Assembly (NCBI GenBank): GCA_027484575.1
Contig: JAIXSQ010000009.1
Location: 1 to 64,000 of the forward strand
Source of the DNA: Comamonadaceae bacterium
GTDB lineage: Bacteria > Pseudomonadota > Gammaproteobacteria > Burkholderiales > Burkholderiaceae_C
Reading direction: 5' to 3'
DNA length: 64,000 bases
Position 1 is the stretch's first letter, and each line of letters begins with the position of its first letter. Below are positions 45,858 through 54,889 of the stretch, piece after piece. The position numbers and the translations under genes are program-made. The notes beneath the pieces were generated by a model. The model had not been told where the DNA came from and searched no databases. It saw nothing but the letters and a program-made list of their open reading frames with translations.

Positions 45858-46556
45858 TCAGGACAGGTCGTAATGGTCGCGCACGTGCGCGCGCACGGTG
45901 GCGAGGTCGTTGAACATCAGCACGTCCACGATCGACAGCCAGGGCACGAAGGGCTTGCCGAACTGGGGGTACTCGAGCGGCCTGCTGCGCAGGAACCGCA
46001 GGGTGACGCCGCGCGCGGCGAAGGCCTCGCGCGCGTACAGCTCGACCCCGCCGATGGGGTTGAGGTAGGTGTCGGCCCCCAGCGCGCCGCACAGGGCCAG
46101 CACCTTGTCCTGCCCCTTGAGCGCATGGTCGATGTCCACCTCGGACGAGACGCGGATGCGGGTGGCCAGGCCCAGGTGGGCGCAGGTCTCCACCAGGGCG
46201 TGGTGCAGGAAGCCGAACAGGTTGCGCTCGGCATGCCGCGCGATGCGCTCGAGCAGCGGCATGACCTCGTCGAACCGGGGGGCGGCGCGGTATGCGCCGC
46301 GGAACTGGTTCAGCAGCTTGCCGGGGTCCCAGGTGGCCGCGATCTCGCGCTCGACCACGTCGCAGGCGTCGGAGCCGGCTTTCAACGGCAGCGTGAAGGT
46401 CGCGTCGGCGCCGTCCTGCAGCAGCCGGTTCCGGTTGATCCAGCCCTTCTTGGTGTACTTGATGTTGTCGTACACCACGAACTCGTCGACCGCCCCGATC
46501 AGCTGGAAGTAGCCGATGTAGGGCAGGAAGTAGGGCTGCATGATCGCCAGCTTCAC
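45858..46556 (-). CDS. WbqC family protein
   Basis: A 232-residue WbqC-like protein, a family found in O-antigen and other surface-glycan clusters. Signature MQPYFLPYIGYFQLIGAVDEFVVYDNIKYTKKGWINRNRLL near the N-terminus, later DTYLNPIGGVELYAREAF and EYPQFGKPFVPWLSIVDVLMFND near the C-terminus. The exact chemistry is not established; it is thought to modify nucleotide-linked amino sugars. It starts with GTG in a GTGA overlap with the aminotransferase stop. Confidence 0.9.
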   Translation of the reverse strand: MKLAIMQPYFLPYIGYFQLIGAVDEFVVYDNIKYTKKGWINRNRLLQDGADATFTLPLKAGSDACDVVEREIAATWDPGKLLNQFRGAYRAAPRFDEVMPLLERIARHAERNLFGFLHHALVETCAHLGLATRIRVSSEVDIDHALKGQDKVLALCGALGADTYLNPIGGVELYAREAFAARGVTLRFLRSRPLEYPQFGKPFVPWLSIVDVLMFNDLATVRAHVRDHYDLS

Positions 46557-47673
46557 GGGGCCGCGCGCTCCGGGTGGGCCACGATCTCGGCGATGGCCTC
46601 GACCGAGGCAAGGTCCAGGCTCGGGTAGATGGGCAGGCACAGGATCTCGCGCGCCGCGCGGCTTGCGACGGGCAGGTTCCGCGGCGCCGCAGACGGTAGG
46701 TGCGCGTACATCGGGAACTCGGAGATCAGCGGGTGGAAGTAGCGCCGCGCGTGGATGCCGTGCGCCTTCAGGCGCACGTAGAGCGCGTCGCGGTCCAACG
46801 GGTAGCCCGGGCCGACGAGGATGGGGAAGTAGGCATGGTTGGTGACCGTCTCGGCACCTTCCAGGCACCGGATGCCGGGCACGCCCCGCAGCATCCGCCG
46901 GTACGTCCCGTCGACGCGGGCCCGGCGCGCGATGGCGGCCCGGAAGTCCTTGAGCTGCAGCAGCCCCATCGCGGCGTTCACCTCGGCCATCTTGCCGTTG
47001 ATGCCCGTCGCGGCCACCGTGACCTCGTCGGTGATGCCGAAGTTCTTCAGACGGTCGATGTGCAGCTTGGCCTGCGGGTCGGGCGAGACGATGGCGCCGC
47101 CCTCGAACGTGTGGAACACCTTGGTCGCATGAAAGCTCAGCACCGACAGGTCTCCGTGGCGCAGGATGCTCCCGCCCGCATCCTCGACCCCGAACGCATG
47201 CGCCGCGTCGTAGATCACCTTCAGCCCGTGCCGGGCCGCGATGTCACCGATGCGCGCCACGTCGCAGGGATGACCGTAGCAGTGCACGGGCAGGATGGCC
47301 GTCGTGCGTGGCGTGATCGCCGCCTCGATGCGCCCGGGGTCGAGGTTGAGGGTGCCCGGCTCGACGTCGACGAACACCGGCGTGAGGCCGTTCCACAACA
47401 GTGCGTGCGAGGTGGCCACGAACGAGAAGGGCGTGGTGATGACCTCGCCGCCGATCCCCAAGGCCTGCAGCGCCGTCACCAGCGCGATGGTGCCGTTGGA
47501 GAACAGTGACACCTGCGGCACGCCCAGGTAGTCGCGCAGTTGCGATTCCAGCCGCTGGTGCAGCGGCCCGATGTTGGTGAGGACCTCGTTGGCCCAGATC
47601 TCCTCGAGGTAGGGTAGGAACTCCGCGAGGGGCGGCAGGGTCGGCCGGGTGACGAAGATGGGGACTTGCTCAT
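46553..47673 (-). CDS. DegT/DnrJ/EryC1 aminotransferase with apparent frameshift at the start
   Basis: PLP-dependent sugar aminotransferase. Core: LFSNGTIALVTALQALGIGGEVITTPFSFVATSHALL, YDAAHAFGVED, and the PLP lysine in FHATKVFHTFEGGAI. The intact reading frame also covers the usual N-terminus (VPIFVTRPTLPPL, EEIWANEVLTNIGPLHQRLE), but that stretch has no ATG, GTG or TTG before an internal GTG at 47521, which would cut off about 50 conserved residues. ATG 47673, placed in an ATGA overlap with the upstream stop, is out of frame by one base: the sequence reads ATGAGCAAGTCCCC where ATG-AGC-AAG-GTC-CCC would be expected. Either a base is missing (sequencing error or mutation) or expression needs a -1 shift. 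Confidence 0.82.
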
Positions 47674-49391
47674 GCGCACGGACGCGGCTTCGATGTCATG
47701 AACTCGACGGCCGCGCGCACCCGCTCGGCCGGCACGTGGTAGTCGGAATGCTTCTGGTCCTGGGCCAGCACGTGGTCGCCGCAGACGAACAGCACGTCAT
47801 AGCCCAGTGCCTCCATGGGGCCGCAGAACGTGCCCCAGTTGTGCAGGTTGGGCTGGGACAGCACCACCAGCGGCGTGTCGGGGCTGGCGAACACGAGGTT
47901 GAGCATCGACGAGCCGTTGGGTGCGACGATGCAGGCCGCCTGCCGCAGCAGCGCGATCTGCGCCTCCACGCCCATCTGCTCGAGGTAGACCGTCTCGAAG
48001 CCGAGGCCGGCCAGGTCCCTGGCGATCTCGTCTTCGTTGAGCAGCCGGCGCCACTGCATGTTCTTGCGCGCCAGGAACAGGCGGCGGTGACGCTCCCCCG
48101 GCCCGCCCGGTGGCGCCTGCTCGCGCAGGAAGCGCAGCGCCCGCGGCGACACACCCGGCAAGGCGTGGACCGGGACATCGTTCGGCACCGTGTCGGCCGG
48201 CAGGAAGGTGGGTGGCGGTGCCACCAGCAGCCGGCGGCAGCGCAGCGACTGGCCGGCCTGCAGCAGCACCAGCTGGTTGCCCGAAAGCCTGCGCAGGTGC
48301 TCGAAGTGGCTCTCGGGCATGCCCGCGTCCACGATCAGGGGCAGCCGCTCGAAGTCGGGATGCCGGCGCAGGAACTGCAGCTTGGGCAGGAACTCGGGCA
48401 GCCAGTGGCCGAACGCGCTGGAGGCCAGCCCGGACAGCAGGATGCCCGCCTCGAGCTCGCGGGTGGCGTAGCCGCTGCAGTCCAGCAGCACCCGGCCTTC
48501 GCCGTGGGCAAGCACCACCTTCTCGTAGGCCAGGCTCGTGATGTGCCCGAACTGCGGGTGCCCGGCCGTGTCGCTGAGGACCGTGCCGTCGGCCGTGAGG
48601 ATCAGGCTGGAGTTGCTGAAGATGCGCACGTCGCGCAGGTCGGCGACGCAGGGCTTGTTCGACAGGACCGTGGCCCGCAAGGGATCGTCCGGCTGGCCGA
48701 ACACCCGAGGCGAGCGGAACGGCACCGGCTCGGCTTCCCCTGCATCCAGCAGGGGCACGCCGGCCTGCGCGGCCCAGTCGTGCAGGTTGCGCACGGGGGC
48801 GAGGACCAGCTGGGCGCTCGCACCGCCGCGCTGCGTGTACTCCGCGGCCGCCGCGTCCAGACCCCGGGCCCGGGCAACCGCTTCGACCAGGTGCCGCAGC
48901 GACTCGCGGTCGGTGGGCGCCAGGGCGACGGCCTGGCGCAGGAAGGCACAGGCCTCGTCGGCGCGGCCTGTGCGCATCAGGGTCACACCTGCGAGGAACT
49001 GCAGCAGCCATCGCCCCGGGAACCGCGATGCCGCGTCGGTGGCGATGCGTGCGGCCTGACCGAGGCGGGCGGCCTGCTGCAAGGCATACGCCACGCGCTC
49101 GACGACGTCGCCGTCGACCACGGGTGCGGCCAGCAGGGCAAGGCCCTTGGCTTCGAGCGCTTCCCAGTCGCCTTGGCCGGCAAGACGCTGGATCTCGGCC
49201 AGGTCGGCCTGGGCGGTACCCGCAGCAGCCACCGCACGGCCGTGGGTGGTGCGCCACCGGGCCCACAGGCGACCCGCGGCCCGCCGACCCGAGGTGGTGC
49301 GACGGCGGACGGCTTCGATGAGCTGCTTGAGGGCTGGGGAAGGCAACGGGGACTCCTTCGGGCGTCGTCCTGCTGCATCTGGTGGCGCCAT
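47670..49391 (-). CDS. GT61 (DUF563) family glycosyltransferase with TPR-like N-terminus
   Basis: A 573-residue protein. Residues about 50-180 form helical TPR-like repeats (GRADEACAFLRQAVALAPTD). The C-terminal half is a glycosyltransferase-61 domain: LASSAFGHWLPEFLPKLQFL, RRLFLARKNMQWRRLLNEDEI, LGFETVYLEQMGVEAQIALL and VAPNGSSMLNLVF. Relatives transfer sugars to glycans. It heads the eight-gene operon. ATG 49391 is chosen because the longer frame runs into tRNA-Ala; a start slightly upstream cannot be excluded. Its stop overlaps the aminotransferase ATG. Confidence 0.85.
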   Translation of the reverse strand: MAPPDAAGRRPKESPLPSPALKQLIEAVRRRTTSGRRAAGRLWARWRTTHGRAVAAAGTAQADLAEIQRLAGQGDWEALEAKGLALLAAPVVDGDVVERVAYALQQAARLGQAARIATDAASRFPGRWLLQFLAGVTLMRTGRADEACAFLRQAVALAPTDRESLRHLVEAVARARGLDAAAAEYTQRGGASAQLVLAPVRNLHDWAAQAGVPLLDAGEAEPVPFRSPRVFGQPDDPLRATVLSNKPCVADLRDVRIFSNSSLILTADGTVLSDTAGHPQFGHITSLAYEKVVLAHGEGRVLLDCSGYATRELEAGILLSGLASSAFGHWLPEFLPKLQFLRRHPDFERLPLIVDAGMPESHFEHLRRLSGNQLVLLQAGQSLRCRRLLVAPPPTFLPADTVPNDVPVHALPGVSPRALRFLREQAPPGGPGERHRRLFLARKNMQWRRLLNEDEIARDLAGLGFETVYLEQMGVEAQIALLRQAACIVAPNGSSMLNLVFASPDTPLVVLSQPNLHNWGTFCGPMEALGYDVLFVCGDHVLAQDQKHSDYHVPAERVRAAVEFMTSKPRPCA

Positions 49392-49532
49392 CGGCACCGG
49401 CAGGTTCCGCGTTGCCTGTGCAAGCGCGGGTGTCGACTCATCCGTGGATGTTAGCTGCTGGTCCGCCCGATCGACCCCTCCCGAAGGATGACGGCAGTTG
49501 CAGCGCGGGTCCCCCATTGACGGTCGGCCCAT

Positions 49533-49567
49533 GAAAAAGGCCGGCTGTGCACAGCCAGCCGGCCTTT
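49533..49567 (-). terminator. Rho-independent terminator of tRNA-Ala
   Basis: A perfect 11-bp stem AAAGGCCGGCT/AGCCGGCCTTT with a 10-base loop, followed on the minus strand by a run of T, begins about 9 bases after the tRNA-Ala 3' end. It separates the tRNA transcript from the GT61 operon. The plus-strand reading has only three T after the stem. Confidence 0.88.
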
Positions 49568-49575
49568 GGATGTCG

Positions 49576-49651
<76 letters not shown>

Positions 49652-49709
49652 ACAACAGGCGAAATTCTAGCGCAACTTCCAGCGCCCCTGAGGGGTGCCG
49701 GCTGCGCCC

Positions 49710-50579
49710 TCACTGCATGCCGTTGCGCCGTGCCAGTTCGGCGAACAGGCCCGAATGGTCCAGGTCGGCGAAGCCGTGCTCGATGCCCGCGCTGTACAGC
49801 TGCTCGAACAGCATGGTGACCGGCGCCTCGAAGCCCAGCTCGGCCGCCGTGGCCAGCGCGTTGCGCATGTCCTTGCGCTGCACCGTCATGGTGGCGCGCG
49901 GCGCGAAGTCGCGGTCGACCATGCGCTGGCCGTGCAGCTGCAGGATGCGGCTGTCGGCGAAGCCCCCGGTGATCGCCTCGCGCACCTTGGCCATGTCGGC
50001 GCCGCCCTTGGCGCACAGCAGCAGCGCCTCGGCGACCGCGCCGATGGTGATGCCCACGATCATCTGGTTGGCCAGCTTGGCGAGCTGGCCGGCGCCGTGC
50101 GGGCCCACGTGGGTCGCGCGGCCGAAGACCTGGAACACGGGCGCGGCGCGCGCCATGTCGGCCGCTTCGCCACCGACCATGATCGCCAGCGTGCCCGCCT
50201 CGGCGCCCACGGTGCCGCCCGAGACCGGCGCGTCCAGGCAGGCGACGCTGCGCCCGGCCAGCAGCTGAGCATGGGCGCGCGCCTCGCGCGGCTGGATCGA
50301 GGCCATGTCGACGAACAGGCTGCCCGGGGCCATGGCCTGGGCCACGCCCTGGCCGACCAGCACGTCGTGCACCACGGCGCCGTTCTCCAGCATGCTGACC
50401 ACCACCTCGGCCCCGCGCACCGCGTCGGCGGCGCTGTCGCACACCGTGGCGCCGTGGGCGGCCAGCGGCTCGGCCTTGGCGCGGCTGCGGTTCCACACCG
50501 CCACCGCGTGGCCGGCCTCGCACAGGCGCCGCGCCATGGGCAGACCCATGCGGCCGGTTCCCAGCAGGGTGACGCGCAT
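49710..50579 (-). CDS. NAD(P)-dependent oxidoreductase, 3-hydroxyisobutyrate dehydrogenase/GarR type
   Basis: A 289-residue beta-hydroxyacid dehydrogenase. N-terminal LLGTGRMGLPMARRL binds the dinucleotide, FVDMASIQPREARAHA and DAPVSGGTVGAEAGTLAIMVGG bind substrate, and the catalytic lysine is in GAGQLAKLANQMIV. Members reduce tartronate semialdehyde or oxidise 3-hydroxyisobutyrate and related acids. The start overlaps the stop of the upstream SAF-domain oxidoreductase (ATGA), so both act in one pathway, probably regulated by the GntR protein upstream. Confidence 0.92.
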   Translation of the reverse strand: MRVTLLGTGRMGLPMARRLCEAGHAVAVWNRSRAKAEPLAAHGATVCDSAADAVRGAEVVVSMLENGAVVHDVLVGQGVAQAMAPGSLFVDMASIQPREARAHAQLLAGRSVACLDAPVSGGTVGAEAGTLAIMVGGEAADMARAAPVFQVFGRATHVGPHGAGQLAKLANQMIVGITIGAVAEALLLCAKGGADMAKVREAITGGFADSRILQLHGQRMVDRDFAPRATMTVQRKDMRNALATAAELGFEAPVTMLFEQLYSAGIEHGFADLDHSGLFAELARRNGMQ

Positions 50580-51937
50580 CAGGCGGCCTCGTTCAGCGTG
50601 GGCCGGTACAGGTCTTCCATCTGCTGGCGCAGCTGGTAAGCGCGGGTGGTGGTGTCGATGGCCACGTCGGCCCAGGTCAGCGACTGGCCCTGCCTGACCG
50701 GTCGCACGACCTTGATGTCGTGCGCCAGGCCCAGCGGCACGCCGCCCATGGCCGCCGAGGTGGCGGCGGGCAGCAGCTTGCCCCACACGGTGTAGCCGCC
50801 TTCGCCGTCCAGCACCTCGCCGGGTGCGAGGTCGCGCTTGGCGGTGGCCACCACGTCGGCGTTCCAGCAGGTGGCCACGCCGGTGGGCTCGTTGCGCAGT
50901 GCCACCGAGGCCACCGACATGCCCACCTCCAGCCCGATCAGGTGCCAGCGCTTGTACAGCGTGAAGTAGCGCCCGCTCGGGTCGGTGTGGGCCTTGTATT
51001 CCTCGAAGCAGTTCTTGATGTACTCGGTCTCGGCCTCGACCGTCACCCACACGCCCATGCGGATCTCGTACGGGATCTCGCGGCCGTCGGTCTCCAGCGA
51101 GGAGATCACCTCGACCATGCCCTTGCGCTCGAGCACGCCGCCCTCGCTGCGCGGTCGGGTCACGTAGGGGATGTCGGCGATGCTGGCCGGCGGGTACAGC
51201 AGGCCGTTCGACGGCACCGACAGGCCGGTGGCGTTGGCCACCGCAGTGCTCTCGATCGAGGGCTTGGAGCCGTCCAGGAAGCTGTTGAACATCTTCGGGT
51301 TGAGCCCGCCCCGCCTGGCCTGCTCGGGCGTCAGGCCCCAGTTGTCCCAGACCGTGTCGGGCGTGCTCTCGCTGAAGTGCGGCAGCCACTTGTGGCCGCG
51401 GCCGGCGGCCACCACCGGGAAGCCGCAGGTGCGGGCCCAGTCGACCAGGTCGCAGATCAGCGCCGGCTGGTCGCCGAAGGCCAGCGAGTACACGACGCTG
51501 GCTTCGGCCGCCCGGCGCGCCAGCAGCGGGCCGCAGAAGGCGTCCGCCTCGACCGTCACGTTGACCACGTGCTTGCCGTGCGCGAAGGCCTCCAGGCAGT
51601 GGTCGACCGCGGCGATGGGATGGCCGGTGCACTCGACGATCACGTCGATGGCCGGATGGCGCACCAGCGCCTGCCAGTCCTCGCCCACGTGCGTGGTGCC
51701 CTCGCGCAGCGCGGCGTCCAGCGAGGCGGCCTGGGTGCGCTGCGGCTCCCAGCCCACGCGGGCCAGGTTGGCCTGCGCGTTGGCCGGCGACAGGTCGGCG
51801 ATGCCGGCCAGGTGCACGCCGGGCGTGCGCGGCACCTGCGCCAGGTACATGGAGCCGAACTTGCCGGCGCCGATCAGGCCGATGCGGATGGGCTTGCCCT
51901 GCGCGGCACGCGCGAGCAGCTTGGCATGGAGGTTCAT
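50579..51937 (-). CDS. NAD(P)-dependent oxidoreductase with C-terminal SAF domain
   Basis: A 452-residue homoserine-dehydrogenase-like protein. Rossmann motif GLIGAGKFGSMYLAQ near residue 20, DVIVECTGHPIAAVDHCLEAFAHGKHVVNVTVEAD, GDQPALICDLVDWAR, and a C-terminal SAF-type segment (RDLAPGEVLDGEGGYTVWGKLLPA). The family is known from operons for unusual sugars or acid catabolism (for instance D-apionate and related pathways), but this member's substrate is not identifiable. The upstream GntR/FCD gene points the same way 64 bases away. Confidence 0.86.
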   Translation of the reverse strand: MNLHAKLLARAAQGKPIRIGLIGAGKFGSMYLAQVPRTPGVHLAGIADLSPANAQANLARVGWEPQRTQAASLDAALREGTTHVGEDWQALVRHPAIDVIVECTGHPIAAVDHCLEAFAHGKHVVNVTVEADAFCGPLLARRAAEASVVYSLAFGDQPALICDLVDWARTCGFPVVAAGRGHKWLPHFSESTPDTVWDNWGLTPEQARRGGLNPKMFNSFLDGSKPSIESTAVANATGLSVPSNGLLYPPASIADIPYVTRPRSEGGVLERKGMVEVISSLETDGREIPYEIRMGVWVTVEAETEYIKNCFEEYKAHTDPSGRYFTLYKRWHLIGLEVGMSVASVALRNEPTGVATCWNADVVATAKRDLAPGEVLDGEGGYTVWGKLLPAATSAAMGGVPLGLAHDIKVVRPVRQGQSLTWADVAIDTTTRAYQLRQQMEDLYRPTLNEAA

Positions 51938-52001
51938 GGGGTCTCGTCGGAGGGGAGGGAACCGCGCCCGCTGGACGGGCGCGGCAGGGAAGGGGGCGCG
52001 C

Positions 52002-52715
52002 TCATCGCCGCGCGCGGCGCTGCGGCGCGGGCGGCGGGCCGGCCTCCTGCGGGGCCAGCACGGCGGCCAGCTCGCGCGAGAGGAACTCGGCCGCATGCGC
52101 CGCATGGTGCTCGGTCAGCCGGGCGGCCTCGTCCGGCTGGCCGGCGGCGATGGCGCGGGCGATCGCCTCGTGCTGGTCCCAGGACGCATCGCGCCGCGGC
52201 GCGTGCTGCAGCACCGCGCCCATGACGCGGCGCAGGTGGTGCCAGTGCTGGCGCGCGGTCTCGCCCACCAGCGGGTTGCCGCAGGCGGCGTAGATCGCGT
52301 CGTGGAAGGCCTGGTCGGCGTCGACCATGGCCTGCACGTCGCGCCCGCGCGCGGCCTTGCGGCCGTCGGCCAGCAGCCGCGGATCGAGCTGGGCGCGCTG
52401 CTGCGCGGCCAGCCGGGCGGCCAGCGCGTCGAGCGCGCCGCGCACCTGGTACAGCCGCACCGTCTGCGCGGGATCGAGCGGCGCGACCAGCACGCCGCGA
52501 CCCGGCGCGTCGTGCACGAAGCCGTCCTTCTTGAGCAGCCGCAGCGCCTGCAGCACCGGCTGGCGCGACACCGCCAGCTGCCGTGCGATATCGTCCTGCG
52601 TGATCCGCTGCCCGGGCGCCAGCGTCCCGTCGGAAATCGCATCCAGCAGCCGCCGGTGCACCAGCTCGACCAGGTCGGGCGCCGCATCGAGGCGCAGCAG
52701 CTGGGGTGAGGTCAT
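52002..52715 (-). CDS. GntR family transcriptional regulator, FCD subfamily
   Basis: A 237-residue regulator with an N-terminal winged helix (LVHRRLLDAISDGTLAPGQRI, ITQDDIARQLAVSRQPVLQALRLL) and an all-helical FCD ligand domain (RGALDALAARLAAQQ, DADQAFHDAIYAACGN, HEAIARAIAAGQPDEA) with conserved Asp and His residues that bind a metal/carboxylate. Divergent from the kynurenine-formamidase-like hydrolase with a GTATAC-type operator between them, it very likely represses both the hydrolase and the oxidoreductase genes until an organic-acid inducer appears. Confidence 0.93.
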   Translation of the reverse strand: MTSPQLLRLDAAPDLVELVHRRLLDAISDGTLAPGQRITQDDIARQLAVSRQPVLQALRLLKKDGFVHDAPGRGVLVAPLDPAQTVRLYQVRGALDALAARLAAQQRAQLDPRLLADGRKAARGRDVQAMVDADQAFHDAIYAACGNPLVGETARQHWHHLRRVMGAVLQHAPRRDASWDQHEAIARAIAAGQPDEAARLTEHHAAHAAEFLSRELAAVLAPQEAGPPPAPQRRARR

Positions 52716-52743
52716 GGGTGGCGGTTCCGTTCAGGGTCTGTTT

Positions 52744-52760
52744 TCGGTATACAGAATACG
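52744..52760. promoter_or_regulatory. Probable GntR/FCD operator
   Basis: TCGGTATACAGAATACG in the 72-base divergent gap: GTAT (52747-52750) and ATAC (52756-52759) form an imperfect dyad around a GTATAC palindrome, the type of site bound by FCD regulators (T-GT-n-AC-A core). Its place between the two starts allows control of both genes. Confidence 0.6.
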
Positions 52761-52787
52761 CTCTCGCACACGAAAGGAAAAGAGGAG

Positions 52788-53675
52788 ATGTCCCCATCCA
52801 TGGCCCGCAGGGCCGCCCCGCCCGCCCCGGCCCGCGACGCCGCCTGGCTCGAGCGCATGTACAACAACCGCGCGCTGGTGCCCGGCCACGCCGCGCATTT
52901 CGAGCGCTGGGCCACGACCTCGGCCCAGGTGCGCGCCAACGTCGAGTGCCTGCTGGACATCCCGTACGGCGACACGCCCGGCCAGACGCTGGACGTGTTC
53001 CCGGCCGCGCGCGCGCTGTCGCCGACGGTGGTGTTCATCCACGGCGGCTACTGGCGCTCGCTGGACAAGAGCGACCACTCCTTCCTCGCCCCGGCCTTCG
53101 TGGACGCCGGTGCCTGCGTGGTGGTGCCCAACTACGACCTGTGCCCGGCCGTGACCATCTCGCAGATCTGCGTGCAGGCGGCGCGCGCGGTGGCCTGGGC
53201 CTGGAAGCACGCGCCCGACCATGGCGGCGACCCGCGGCAGCTGACCGTGATCGGGCATTCGGCCGGCGGGCACCTGGCCGCGATGCTGCTGACCTGCGAC
53301 TGGCAGGCGCTGGACCCCGACCTGCCGCCGCTGGCCGTGACCAAGGCCCTGTCGATCTCGGGCGTGCACGACCTGGAGCCGCTACTGGGCGTGCCGTTCC
53401 TGCAGGGCGACCTGCGGCTGACCCCGGCCGACGCCCGCAGGGCCAGCCCGGCCTTCCTGCCCGCCCCGCGCGCGGCCACGCTGTACTGCGCCGCGGGCGC
53501 CGACGAGAGCCCGGAGTTCGTGCGCCAGAACGGCCTGATGCGCCAGGCCTGGGGCGCCGAGGTGGTGCCCGTGTCCGAGGCCCTGCCGGGCCTGCAGCAC
53601 TTCAGCGTGCTCGAGGCGCTGGTCGACCCGCGCCAGCCGCTGCACCACCTGGCGCTGGAGCTGGTGTGGCGGTGA
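52788..53675 (+). CDS. Alpha/beta hydrolase, kynurenine formamidase-like
   Basis: A 295-residue cytoplasmic hydrolase with the HGGYW oxyanion motif (VVFIHGGYWRSLDKSDHSF) typical of kynurenine formamidase and BD-FAE-type esterases, the elbow VIGHSAGGHLAAML with the catalytic Ser, and GLQHFSVLE with the likely catalytic His. The opening YNNRALVPGHAAHFERW also fits this group. Other tryptophan catabolism genes are absent, so the true substrate is probably an amide or ester linked to the oxidoreductase pathway. ATG 52788 has AAAGGAA about 9 bases upstream; ATG 52800 is possible. Confidence 0.85.
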   Translation: MSPSMARRAAPPAPARDAAWLERMYNNRALVPGHAAHFERWATTSAQVRANVECLLDIPYGDTPGQTLDVFPAARALSPTVVFIHGGYWRSLDKSDHSFLAPAFVDAGACVVVPNYDLCPAVTISQICVQAARAVAWAWKHAPDHGGDPRQLTVIGHSAGGHLAAMLLTCDWQALDPDLPPLAVTKALSISGVHDLEPLLGVPFLQGDLRLTPADARRASPAFLPAPRAATLYCAAGADESPEFVRQNGLMRQAWGAEVVPVSEALPGLQHFSVLEALVDPRQPLHHLALELVWR

Positions 53676-53684
53676 ACGCCGGGC

Positions 53685-53761
53685 CGTCGTCCCCGCGCAG
53701 GCGGGGACCCACGACCGGGCGCCGCGCCTGATCGTGGATGCCCGCCTGCGCGGGCATGACG
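53685..53761. repeat. Pair of inverted ~30-base palindromic intergenic repeats
   Basis: Two copies of one unit in opposite orientation: CGTCGTCCCCGCGCAGGCGG starts the first (53685-53714) and the second (53731-53761) reads as its reverse complement with a few changes. Each unit itself contains a CCCCGC/GCGGGG hairpin. They fill the gap between two converging genes. Related units occur at 60.0-60.2 kb. This resembles REP-type elements of high-GC betaproteobacteria. Confidence 0.82.
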
Positions 53762-53771
53762 AGTCTGCGGG

Positions 53772-54749
53772 TCACATCAGCAGGTGCTCGCCCGCGTTGT
53801 CCCCGCCCAGGATCACGTAGTTGACCTTGCGGATGTCCATCAGCCGCTTGCCGCCGGCGTAGCTGATGGAGCTCTGCACGTCTTCCTGCATCTCGCGCAG
53901 GGTGTCGGCCAGCTGGCCCTTGACCGGCTCGAGGATGCGCTTGCCCTCGACGTGGCGGTACTCGCCCTTGTTGAAGTCCGAGGCCGAGCCGTAGTACTCC
54001 TTGTACAGGCGGCCACCCTCCTCGACGGTCTGGCCGGGCGATTCCTCGTGGCCGGCCAGCATCGAGCCGATCATCACCATGGTCGCGCCGAAACGGATGC
54101 TCTTGGCGATGTCGCCGTGTTCGCGGATGCCGCCGTCCGCGATGATGGGCTTGGTGGCCACGCGGGCGCACCACTTGAGCGCCGACAGCTGCCAGCCGCC
54201 GGTGCCGAAGCCGGTCTTCATGCGGGTGATGCAGACCTTGCCCGGGCCGATGCCCACCTTGGTCGCGTCGGCGCCCCAGTTCTCCAGGTCGATCACCGCC
54301 TCGGGTGTGCCCACGTTGCCGGCGATCACGAACGTGGCCGGCAGCTTGCGCTTGAGGTACTCGATCATGGCCTTGACGCTGTCGGCATGGCCGTGGGCGA
54401 TGTCGATGGTCACGTACTCGGGCACCAGGCCCTGCTCGGCCAGCGTGTCGACGGTGGCGTAGTCGGGCTGCTTGACGCCCAGCGAGATCGACGCGTAGGC
54501 GCCTTGCGCGTGCATCTGGCGCACGAAGGCCACGTTGTCCAGGTCGAAGCGGTGCATCACGTAGAAGTAGCCGTTCTGCGCCAGCCACAGGCACAGGCGC
54601 TCGTCCACCACCGTCTTCATGTTCGCCGGCACCACCGGGATGCGGAAGCTGCGCCCGCCCAGCTCCACGCTGGCGTCGCATTCGGAGCGGCTGTTCACGC
54701 GGCACTTGCGCGGCAGCAGCAGCACGTTGTCGTAGTCGAAGATTTCCAT
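53772..54749 (-). CDS. guaC: GMP reductase
   Basis: A 325-residue GMP reductase of the B. subtilis type, converting GMP to IMP with NADPH. Hallmarks: [65 protein letters not shown], and the catalytic Cys in [20 protein letters not shown], then [38 protein letters not shown]. The absence of CBS domains and the GFGTGGWQ motif separate it from IMP dehydrogenase. It is read away from the divergent uvrD. A TAGAAT promoter and an unusual terminator hairpin lie upstream. Confidence 0.95.
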   Translation of the reverse strand: MEIFDYDNVLLLPRKCRVNSRSECDASVELGGRSFRIPVVPANMKTVVDERLCLWLAQNGYFYVMHRFDLDNVAFVRQMHAQGAYASISLGVKQPDYATVDTLAEQGLVPEYVTIDIAHGHADSVKAMIEYLKRKLPATFVIAGNVGTPEAVIDLENWGADATKVGIGPGKVCITRMKTGFGTGGWQLSALKWCARVATKPIIADGGIREHGDIAKSIRFGATMVMIGSMLAGHEESPGQTVEEGGRLYKEYYGSASDFNKGEYRHVEGKRILEPVKGQLADTLREMQEDVQSSISYAGGKRLMDIRKVNYVILGGDNAGEHLLM

Positions 54750-54852
54750 GGCCAAGCCTCTCGAGGGAGAAAACGTTTGAAGAACGCTGGTGAGCGCTTG
54801 AGCGCTTGGATCGGCCCGGCTTCGCGGCGCCGCGGCAGCAGGCCGCGGGCAC

Positions 54853-54884
54853 AAAAAAACCGGGACCAAATGCTTGGGCCCGGT
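54853..54884 (-). terminator. Terminator-like hairpin at the 5' end of the guaC transcript
   Basis: On the minus strand ACCGGGCCCAA (54884-54874) pairs with TTGGTCCCGGT (54869-54859) across a 4-base loop with a single mismatch, followed by seven T (54859-54853). No minus-strand gene lies upstream for it to terminate, and the TAGAAT -10 box sits just before it, so it should form within the first 35 bases of the guaC messenger, about 105 bases ahead of the ATG. An attenuator role is inferred. Confidence 0.7.
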
Positions 54885-54889
54885 GCGCG

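Noticed and set aside
53772..54749. IMP dehydrogenase instead of GMP reductase
   Set aside because: CBS domains are absent, and the [20 protein letters not shown] motif and 325-residue length fit B. subtilis-type GuaC.
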